From the NCBI GenBank assembly GCA_027596945.1, contig JADGJH010000129.1, forward strand, positions 1,734 to 28,395: 26,662 nucleotides of DNA. Reading direction: 5' to 3'. Below are positions 13,787 to 21,479 of this stretch, piece by piece; positions within the stretch are counted from its first letter, which is position 1; every line of letters starts with the position of its first letter. Source of the stretch: Physocladia obscura (taxonomy: Eukaryota; Chytridiomycota; Chytridiomycetes; Chytridiales; Chytriomycetaceae). The notes below the pieces were generated by a model. It made no database searches and was not told where the DNA came from. It was given only the letters and a program-made list of their open reading frames with translations. Position numbers and translations under genes: made by a program.

Positions 13787-13986
13787 TTGCTGTTTGACGT
13801 CGAATTTTTTTGGCCCCGATTTTTCTTGTTTCGAATCATTGAAATTTGAGGATCATTGGTGAGTCATGTAATTCTCAGTTCAAAACAAACAAATATTTGT
13901 TTCATCAATAGATTATTGGCAGTTTCAAAGTTTTAATTCGAGTAAAAATATTAATAATTGGAAAATAAAAAAATTTAAGTGTTGGG
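13787..13986. promoter_or_regulatory. Divergent promoter region (DAHP synthase B / PB1 protein)
   Basis: 200 bp between two outward-facing start codons, AT-rich toward the PB1 gene (repeated AATATTAATAATTGG-like A/T stretches) and T-rich near 13800-13830. A Gcn4-type TGACTC element, expected for amino-acid biosynthesis genes in ascomycetes, is represented only by TGAGTCATG at 13860-13868, which contains the palindromic TGAGTCA core. This match is seen in the sequence; its use is inference. Confidence 0.45.
13860..13866. promoter_or_regulatory. TGAGTCA element (Gcn4/AP-1-type bZIP site)
   Basis: A perfect TGAGTCA lies about 74 bp upstream of the DAHP synthase B start. In yeast and filamentous fungi, Gcn4/CPC1 binds TGASTCA upstream of aromatic amino-acid genes, including DAHP synthases. 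A 7-bp match can occur by chance; position and gene context make it plausible. Confidence 0.4.
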
Positions 13987-14929
13987 ATGTTGGCTGGAGA
14001 CTTTTTGGAGAACGTTCAATTGAAAGTAACGGGACCAACTGGCGCAATCCGCAAATGCGTCTTAACGCAAAATGCGCAAAAATCATGGCTTGCTCTGGAA
14101 TCTGAGGTTTGTTTGATCTATCCTGTATTCGTTCAAACATCCAAATTGAGCAGATCAGAATTTTGCATGGAATCACCGGACCAGCAGCGATCCACTACAT
14201 TGACGAAGACGGTGATCAGATCTTAATCGACTCTGATGCAGTAAGTATCTCTGCCAGAATGAAGGACAGGCTGAATGAACTGACGCAAAGTCAATTCGCT
14301 GCAGGAACTTACAACGCTACTCAAATGGATTGGACAAACAAAGAAAACAAGCATAAAAGTTCTTGTAAATTCTACTGGAGTAACACCAGGAATCGATCAA
14401 TATTCTTCGGCTACTAGTATGGCATCATTCCGAACACAGGATTCTTTTGTCGGCGCGATCCCTGCCCCTTCCGCTCACTTGTCCAGCAACGACAGCTGGC
14501 GATTCAAATCAGATCAATACAGCAGCCAAGAAGCATCACCCACCACAAATTCTACTGTGAGTTCATTTTTAAGTTTTATCAATTTATTTAATTTTGGAAT
14601 AGAATCCCCAGTTACAAGGTCTTGAATACCACAGCCAACCAATCTTTGCAAATGAATATGTTGCACCGCTTCATTCAGAGCGTGATCGTCATGGCAGCAC
14701 TGATTCCAAATCTCTTGGCGAATCAAAAATCAACAGTGTTGCTCGTGAAGCTGCATACAAAGCAGCTATTGAAGCTAATAATACTGCAAGGCGTGCATAC
14801 GAAGAGTCAAGAATGGCAGCTAAAGCCAATCGCGAAGCAAAAAAAAATGCTCGACGCAATGGTGGCAACGGGGGCGGTTCATCGGAACTAAGTAGTGGTG
14901 ACAATCATCTTCCTCCGTATGGCGAATAA
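13987..14929 (+). CDS. PB1-domain protein of unknown role
   Basis: PB1 domains pair with other PB1 or acidic/basic partners in signalling scaffolds. Four exons: 13987-14106, 14154-14240, 14305-14556, 14603-14929; 786 nt, 261 residues, phases 0 throughout. Residues ~6-88 form the PB1 fold: an N-terminal strand with 'VQLKVTGPTGAIRK', a 'SWLALESEIRILHGI' helix, the OPCA acidic motif YIDEDGDQILIDSDAEL (~56-72), and the closing strand TSIKVLVN. The middle is Ser/Gln/Asp-rich and probably disordered. Near the C-terminus an Ala/Arg/Glu-rich helix (REAAYKAAIEANNTARRAYE onward) looks like a short coiled coil, followed by a Gly/Ser tail. I do not recognise a specific orthologue. The stop TAA lies inside an AATAAA at 14925-14930. 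Confidence 0.78.
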
Positions 14930-14930
14930 A
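14925..14930 (+). terminator. AATAAA overlapping the PB1 gene stop codon
   Basis: The last codons read GGC GAA TAA A, so AATAAA embraces the stop. The next gene starts at 14981, so if this hexamer is the poly(A) signal the 3' UTR is only about 15-30 nt, the shortest in the window. Confidence 0.45.
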
Positions 14931-14980
14931 TTTTTTTGTCAATTTTTTTGAAGGCATTGTTATAAAACAAAGAAATAAAA
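14930..14980 (+). promoter_or_regulatory. 51-bp gap between PB1 gene and CFAP97-like gene
   Basis: This AT-rich spacer separates two same-strand genes and must hold both the 3' end of the first and the leader of the second. A second AATAAA occurs at its right end, just before the ATG. Confidence 0.5.
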
Positions 14981-16217
14981 ATGGCAGAAGAAGCTTCATC
15001 ATATGAAAACGACGGATTCGAAGAGTATCCAAGAACCTCTACTGCTTCAAAGAATGAAAACGATAAGAGAGTTTCTGCTATTTCCAAAACGAAAGCAGTG
15101 AGAAATTCTTTGAACAATGCGAATACGGTGCGTGCTAGCGTTGCGAAAACAAGGAAAAATGAGAGCGTTCGACAATATTCCCGTGCTAATGTGCAGAATC
15201 TGATTGGAAAATCCGCAAACCGTGTTGCAATTGATCCAGCACTTATAGCAGACGAAAATAAGCAACCTATTCGAAAAGGGACTGGAATAAAGAAACCAAA
15301 ACTTCAAAACAATATCTCTGACGATGAATTTGATGAAACGAAAACCAACTGGAAACATTATCATACAATGTTCCCTGTTTCTAACAAATTTTTAGCAAAG
15401 AAGTACAAATTTTGATTCGTATTATATGTTGCGTAATACTGTTTTTTCAGATGGGACGACATTACCCGGAAAAAGTATTTGCAAAAATTAGGTTCCATAG
15501 AAAATTCTGTCGACAATAATGCACCATTAAAATTCGCTCATTTAAAAACAAACTTAAAACGTGTTCAAATGGAGCAAGGTTTCCGTTTTTTTATCTTTTC
15601 CATGCTGAATACACTTTGCAGAGCGCCAAACAACTATTAAAAAGAACAACAAAATTTTGATTGAGAAGATGACAGACATCACAAAACACGACCGTCTTTT
15701 TGCCCAACCCACCGAACATTCTCGCAACTTACAAATCGCAATCAAAAACAACAGAAGCTCGAGAAAAGCAAAAATCTATCAAGAAAACCTGGTATTTGTT
15801 GTTATTAACTTAATTTTTTTCTGCGTGATTAATTTACGAAAACAACATTAGAGTATTTTGAATCGTCTCGAACACTCAAAATCCGATTACGACCACGAAA
15901 AAATTAAACATGATTCTGTTGCACATTTGCATCTGCTTCAAAATCTTGCAACTTTTCCAGTTCGATACGCAAAACTTTTAAAGGAGGGAGTTGAACGAAA
16001 TTTTGGTGAGAAAAAAGTTGGAAATATCAAGCATGCCCGTCATCATTGGCACGGATGCTATGGTGGAGTTGTAGTTCCGCATTCTCTTGAGATGATGGCA
16101 TTCGGCGAAAAAGACACTGCTGTCAAAGGCAGAGGGAAAACATTGCCAACCGTTCCGAAAATTGAAGAGGGAGAGGGACCGTTAGTACAAGAATCCTCAC
16201 CAATTTCACCAATTTGA
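14981..16217 (+). CDS. CFAP97/Hemingway-domain protein (cilium- and flagellum-associated)
   Basis: CFAP97 (KIAA1430/Hemingway) family proteins are linked to axoneme assembly and sperm flagella in animals. Four exons: 14981-15402, 15451-15578, 15622-15791, 15852-16217; 1086 nt, 361 residues. The conserved domain spans exons 2-3 (~residues 144-225): WDDITRKKYLQKLG, HLKTNLKRVQMEQERQTTIK and NKILIEKMTDI match the family pattern of 'HL..N.KR.Q..EER...I..EN..L..KM..I'. The N-terminal 140 residues are charged, Ser/Asn/Lys-rich and likely disordered. The C-terminal part holds a conserved-looking HARHHWHGCYGG segment (~298-309) that I do not recognise. The exon 1 donor gtacaa was chosen because it alone restores frame (KFLAKK|WDDITRK). 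Presence supports a flagellated organism. Confidence 0.83.
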
Positions 16218-16303
16218 AAAGAAAGCACAATAAATTTATTCTTGGAATCTTTGACTTCCTCCAAACCCATACGAAAAATTACATTTCTCCTGTGGAGAAA
16301 AAT
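16218..16303. terminator. Palindromic bidirectional poly(A) signal AATAAATTTATT
   Basis: Positions 16229-16240 read AATAAATTTATT on both strands. It gives the CFAP97-like gene (stop at 16217) an AATAAA 12 nt downstream, and uL15 (stop at 16304 on the minus strand) an AATAAA about 64 nt downstream. Processing from a shared element would produce overlapping 3' ends. Confidence 0.6.
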
Positions 16304-17154
16304 TTACGCGATGAGTTCCACTTTTCCACCAGCTTTAATGATTTTCAATTCAGCCTTGCGGGAGATCAATTTTGCCTTGACAATGAACGGAACTTCAGGC
16401 AATTGTCCTTTACCCAAAAGTTTGTGAACGTTCTTTTTATAGGATGGCGATAGTTTAAATTAAGAATCTCTAGGGAAAAATATGCAACTGACGTGTCTCG
16501 ACAAATCAATTACAGGAACTGGGCCAGTTGGGGCAGCAGCAGCAGCATGACGATCGGCAACTGGAACCAAGGACCAGAGTTTATCAACGTTGATGGTCGG
16601 GCAAAAGTGTTTTCCTTGAGTGTAGTGAAAGTGGCGCATACCGACCTTTCCAAAGTAACCAGGGTGGTACTTGTCCATGTTAATTCTGTGGTGGTGTTGA
16701 CCCCCGGCAAGACCGCGACCACCTGGATGCTTTCTGTGTTTTCCAACACGACCGTGTCCGGCAGAAACATCTGTTTCGATACATACATTAGATGTATATT
16801 TGAATGCAATCGAATAGTGTTCGAAATTCGACAAATAAGTCCTGATAGGTCTGTGTTCGAATGGACTTTTCAATACTCACGACCACGAGCCTTTCTATTT
16901 TTATGAAGTCTGGTTGGCTGTATTCAATTGACGATGATTAGTATGCAATATTGCTGAGAAAAAACATGTCGTTGCTTTTGCCCTCGAAGCTTCGCAATGT
17001 CGTTTCAAAAAGCCACTTAGTATGTCCAAGTTCGATTTCAATATTAATGTGAATCCATATGTCTGTGCTGCCGTCGGTAAGGTAAATATAGGGATGGGGA
17101 TGGGGATGGAGTTGTGTAACACTGGGAGAAGCAGATGTTCAAATAACTTGCCAT
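16304..17154 (-). CDS. RPL27A: 60S ribosomal protein uL15 (RPL27A / yeast L28)
   Basis: uL15 is a structural protein of the large ribosomal subunit. Coding exons: 16917-16881, 16770-16493, 16432-16304, plus a first exon that appears to carry only the ATG. Exons 2-4 encode 147 residues plus the stop; with the initiator Met the protein is 148, the same as human. Motifs: [66 protein letters not shown] and [17 protein letters not shown]. The intron after HV has donor gtgagt and its acceptor at 16771; the last intron ends at AAAAAG. Upstream of CCAACC the sequence reads TACTAAT...AATACAG, a strong branch point and acceptor. The best ATG found is 17154-17152, followed by GCAAGT, a GC-AG donor, giving a 234-nt first intron. 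That first exon is tentative; the rest is certain. Confidence 0.88.
16918..17151 (-). other. Putative GC-AG first intron of uL15
   Basis: If the start at 17154 is correct, the intron begins GCAAGT and ends TACTAAT...AATACAG. GC-AG introns typically have this strong GCAAGT context. It includes a short GGATGG-type direct repeat (GGGATGGGGATGGGGATGG on the + strand near 17092-17110). A single-codon first exon with a comparatively long intron is common in ribosomal protein genes. No ATG|GT alternative was found by eye. Confidence 0.4.
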
Positions 17155-17517
17155 TTTTTCGAGTGACAAAAAACAAGCTTTCTGTGCCAAGTTTGACTCA
17201 CTATCCAACTAACACCAAACACAGCGGAGGGAAAACGGACGCGATTCAGAGACTTATTAAAACGTCGTAATTTATTGTAAACGAAATTATTTGAATCTGA
17301 ATTAATTGCTTTTTGTAATTGCTTTATTTATTGAAAGGGGTGTTTGAAAAAAAGAAAAGGTAATGGTTGGGGTAGGAGGGAATCTTTTTCCACTGCTTTT
17401 TTTGATGGCAATTCAGTAGTGAAGTGGCACAATTCCGAATCCATTTTTGGAATTTGAAAACTTCCACCCCGAAACGCCTCATTCCAATTGTTTCTCCAAG
17501 TTACAACCTGTTCGAAA
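17155..17517. promoter_or_regulatory. Divergent promoter region (uL15 / Tcp11-IQ protein)
   Basis: 363 bp between outward-facing genes. The part near uL15 (17155-17270) has mixed composition; 17270-17345 is AT-rich; 17345-17400 has A- and G-rich stretches (GAAAAAAAGAAAAGG, GGTTGGGGTAGGAGGG) followed by T-rich sequence. No gene or repeat family is recognised. Confidence 0.5.
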
Positions 17518-20500
17518 ATGGAGAAGGACCAATCTGGATTCTACGTTATCGACGCGCTCAGTTTACAAAGCCCAGCTGGAAAGCCCCACTTTGTTGCCGA
17601 CCGCTTGAAAAGCAAAAGCCGGCAACGCAGCGGCAACAACTCCGACAATAGTAACAAGAATGTCGCCAACAACAGTGATAACATCAGCGGCAATGGCAGT
17701 AATAACGGCGACAGTAACGATAACAATAACGATGATAATATTATTGTTGAAGGGCCGTCAGTGGCTGAGCTTTCGGATACAGATGGTGTTAACATGGACG
17801 GCAGCAATAATAACGGCATCGGTAATGGCAATGCTTTTATCGAAGCCCGTCGTTCCAGACTCGCGAAGAGGCACAGTCATGTCAATGATGTTATGGGAAA
17901 ACACAAAAAATCTGTCTTTGAAGCTATCAATGATCCACTTGCCCAAAGAAGGATCTCCGAGTCATTGGACAGAGCGGGTAGAAACCGAGCCAGATTGATC
18001 GACTCCCAAGTTCGAAAAAGTGCATCGAAAGTTGCCCGGGTCAAACAAGTAGCAGCGGAACAGAGACTAAAGTCTGTTGAACGTAAGGATTCTTTGCGCA
18101 GAAATCTTGAAGAACGGTGAGCTGTTGGTTTCCTGGCTCTTTATAGGTAATATTTACCAAGATCTGAAATATTACAACTAGACTCCGTGCTTCAGAAATT
18201 CGCAGACGACAGTTGCAATCGATCCCTCGATCTCGTTTGCTTGACGCAAGAGAAATGGTCGCGCTTCACAAGAATGTTGATGAACAAGAAGTCGAAAAGA
18301 TTAGACTTGCCTCTGCAGTTGTGATTCAGCATTGGTGGAGGCTTAAATACGCAGACAGGGTGGTCAAACTATGGTCCAAAACAAATTTATCACTTGCAAG
18401 AGCAAAGTCTTTGCCGTTTGAGAAACTCGCAAAACTTGTTCAATCGAAGCAAGTTATCAAAGGAACAACTGTCTTAATCTCTTATTTGAAATCTTTTGCA
18501 TCTCAGGTTACTTAGTTTTCCTTATGAAACATTTGAATCTGACAAAGAAAAACAGCTGCCTCAAAAAGTTGATATAGTCTTCAAAAACTCTGCAAGAATA
18601 TTTTTAAGCTCATACATGATTATTGCCCACACATCGGAAATTATGCCATCAATGGGACACGATGAAGAGGTTTGGAACAATTTTTTTTTTCGATTTGTCT
18701 TTTAAACTACTCGTTTTAGATTGTCAAGCAAGCGGCCACAGATTTACTGGAAAATTTTGAGGGATGGATTAACATTTCTTCTTCTAGCAGCAAAATATTT
18801 CCGCTTTCCACTGTTGTCCGTTTGCTCAACAGTTGGATATCATATTTTACTAAGTTCGAATCTTGGAAAGAACGCGATACTATGAAGATAGTCGATGGGT
18901 TGATTTCGCATTATCTTGAGCTTGAAAATTTGTGGCTTTCTGTCAAAGATCAAATTGATGCTGATGTGCAATGGAAGCCACGTGTAGAAGAAGAGCAGCT
19001 TTTAATTTTCGGGCGTCTTCAAAAATTTGGTGATAAAGCTTTGGAGAGATTTACAACTGCGCGCCGCAATTTGCATGCTCAATTTGGAATCAATGCTTTA
19101 CCAGAAGATTTAAGCAAAATGTCTGTCGATGTTAATGGCATTAGTGATGGAGATGAACTTTCAGTTACCGAAGGTATATCCATTTCTGATATACGCACAA
19201 AAGGCGCATCGCATCAATCTTTCTCGCAATCCAAGCATTCACCGTCAACAAGTTTACTTGCAACCAGTCCTCAGGCATTTCCAGGAAGACTTCAGGCGCT
19301 CAAATCCACCACTGATTCTGTTGCAAGACCAAATTCCGTTTCCCCAAGTCCCCATGATCGCCGTTCGGCAACACCACCACCAGTTGCGATTCCACCGAAA
19401 CCCGATTTCGAAAGACCTCGCACTCCGCTTATCACTGCGACGTCAAATGAGAAACTAAATTTTCTTGCTTCGACACCTGGATTCGGAGATATTTTTACAA
19501 ACGAGAAACTTGCTCATGAGCTCACCCTCGACCCAGAATTCAGCCTCAAAAAACCTGTACTCAGTGATTTGGAAATGAATATCAGAGATGCTGCCAGAAG
19601 AGCCTTTTTTGATCAAGTGAAGCAAGAGTTTGCGCAAGGAAATTTTGAAGTTTACATTCCGGACTTGGTAGGAGATATGAAACAGGTTTGTTTTTCCCGG
19701 TTTATCCTTGTGTGGTATAATTTTTATTGACAATATTTAAAACAAGCAAATCCTGTCTATGGTATCTGAGAAAGGAAAAATTGCTGCCGAAATTGAAGAA
19801 GCTCTTGATATGGAATTTATTATTCATCAAATCAAAAATGATAGCCTGGATTTGGTGAGAATACTTCAATTTGTAGCTTCAAAAATGGCACAACTTTGTG
19901 CGCCACTTCGTGACGCTGCTGTGAAAGCCATCAATGTGAATCTTTCAAACGTTAACGACTATAGGTCGATCGTGCCGATAATTGACAGTATTTTATTGGT
20001 GCTTGATGATATGAAACTTGATCTCGCGAACTACAAGCTACAAACACTCCGTCCTCATCTCAAAACTCAAGCTATCGAATACGAAAAATCAAAATTTAAA
20101 GAATCATTAGCTGCATATCAACGTCAATCTTTAGCTCCATCTTCTTCAGCAAATATCTCCACAGCCACATTGCTTCCACGTACCAAAGCTTGGCTATCTG
20201 AAACAGCTGCCATGAAAATCCAAATTGCAAAACAACGCAATCCTGAGAACATTGATCTTCCAGAAAACAAAGTTCGGTACACTGACACACTTCACGATGC
20301 CTTGCTTGGACTCGTTTTCTCAAACTCTGCTGTTACATTGGACACAGTTCCTGAAACTCTGGCCATGGACTGTGAGCGCGTGTTTGGATTTCAAAATGAC
20401 GGACAGCTTATTGTCATTGTTGCCGCCATTTTGATGCTTGTTCAAAACATATTTGCTGAAGGAAGAGGCGACAAGACGTTCTTGACACTCTTGAAAGACA

Positions 20501-20928
20501 GACTGGTGGCTATTCTCAAAGACTCAGATGGACTTTCAGTGGAAAATTTGAGCCTGGAAATTATCAGGCTGTGTGATGCGATGGTTATTGAAAAGAGGAA
20601 AAGGGAATTTAATCTCATTGAACGTACAAAAAATTCTGTAAATGCGGAAGGATTGGATGAGACCAGAAAGGGACTAATTCGCAGCATGGTTGACAAAACT
20701 TTGTCGACAAAAGATCCAGTATTTGGATTGCTCAGACGCCGGGTTCAATCTTGTGTTAAATCTCACGTTATTACTGGCAATTTCAAACGTGAAGGGCTTG
20801 ACAAAGCTGGTCTTGATATAATTCGAACTGAAGTGGAGGCTTTCAGTTACCGTGTTGCAATTTGGGTGCGCTATAATGCTGAAGTTTACGGCGAGTGGTA
20901 CGATGAAATCTTGAAGGAAATTCTTTAA
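17518..20928 (+). CDS. Tcp11-domain protein with IQ motif
   Basis: Tcp11 proteins modulate cAMP/PKA signalling (yeast Sok1 suppresses PKA loss; mouse TCP11 acts in sperm flagellar function). Five exons: 17518-18116, 18182-18506, 18556-18669, 18720-19685, 19747-20928; 3186 nt, 1061 residues. Residues ~45-85 are Asn/Asp/Ser-rich low complexity. A basic helix (~165-240) leads to an IQ-like motif AVVIQHWWRLKYADR (~245-259), a potential calmodulin site. Then come KLVQSKQVIKGTTVL and FLSSYMIIAHTSEIM. A Ser/Pro linker (~455-560) precedes the Tcp11 domain (~575-1060): LAHELTLDPEF, FFDQVKQEFAQG, EIEEALDMEFI and MAQLCAPLRDAAVK are typical. Intron 2 (49 nt, CTGAC branch, AAACAG acceptor) was needed to bypass a frame break at 18507-18516. 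The C-terminus ends in YGEWYDEILKEIL. Confidence 0.9.
17634..17752 (+). repeat. Asn/Asp codon-rich low-complexity tract
   Basis: The Tcp11-protein exon contains an irregular trinucleotide-like tract (AAC, AAT, GAT, AGT, GGC codons) encoding mostly Asn, Ser, Asp and Gly. Codons are mixed rather than a pure repeat, which argues for selection or age rather than recent slippage. Confidence 0.7.
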
Positions 20929-21056
20929 TTATTTACTTTTTTTCCCCTGCTACTTGATTTTTTTAGCCTTAAAGAAAAAAAAAAAAAAAAGCTGTTATGT
21001 ATTTTATTTTGCATTTTATTTTTGCCATATCATTAAATTCCAGCTGGAGTCAAGCT
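20929..21056. terminator. Convergent 3' gap (Tcp11 protein / Dpy-30-like)
   Basis: 128 bp with an A-rich run near 20974-20991 on the + strand. Two minus-strand AATAAA motifs (TTTATT at 21003-21008 and 21015-21020) suit the Dpy-30-like gene. No + strand AATAAA follows the Tcp11 stop within the gap. Confidence 0.55.
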
Positions 21057-21412
21057 TCACTTTTTGTCTGGAGAGAAGGAGGTTTTGAAAAAGCCTGCAG
21101 ACTGTTTCCTAGAAAAAATACGCACCAAATCTTTTTCAGATTCGCATTTTGATCCATTGTGTTGCTGAAGATACTGATTCAAAAAAAAATTATTATTATA
21201 ATAATTTCATGAAAATAAAAGCGACTTCAAACTTGGGCAATCCACACGAGCGGATCGGCAATTTCTTCGACTCCATCTTTTCTTTTTACTGTTTTAAGCA
21301 GTTTTTCTATTCCTGGCAATAAAATTGGAAAAACTCGCTCTTCGAGATAGTTTGTGGGATCTTGTGTCGTATAATCCGCGGGTTTCAGAGTTTGGTCACG
21401 TGGTTCAGTCAT
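21057..21412 (-). CDS. Small Dpy-30/RIIa-fold protein, IQCK-like
   Basis: Dpy-30/RIIa-type helical hairpins dock onto amphipathic helices in histone methyltransferase or ciliary (radial spoke, IQCK) complexes. Two exons, 21412-21233 and 21173-21057, give 297 nt and 98 residues; the intron is 59 nt, phase 0, with acceptor AATCAG. The core, DPTNYLEERVFPILLPGIEK followed by ADPLVWIAQ|YLQQHNG, matches the pattern 'YLe..VfPvLlpgle.ll...' then 'DPl.flA.YL...N' known from the C-terminal domain of IQCK. No IQ motif remains, so the protein is just this domain. Its ATG lies 67 bp downstream of the PHK stop on the same strand. An upstream in-frame stretch exists but overlaps the PHK 3' end and is unlike the family. 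Confidence 0.7.
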
Positions 21413-21479
21413 TTTTTGTTTATCGTGGAGTGCTTGTATAACAGAACAAATTTGACACCCAAAAAACAAAAAAAAAAAA

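Noticed and set aside
16493..16906. Plus-strand open frame of 137 codons
   Set aside because: It overlaps the uL15 exons on the opposite strand, crosses a well-defined intron, and resembles no family; a shadow.
18507..18515. A 9-nt GTTACTTAG 'micro-intron' in the Tcp11 gene
   Set aside because: It is too short for spliceosomal removal. A 49-nt intron starting at the same donor restores the frame.
20974..20991. A-tract as a poly(A) tail of a retrocopy
   Set aside because: The neighbouring Tcp11 gene has introns and there are no target-site duplications. Similar A/T runs occur in many introns and gaps here.
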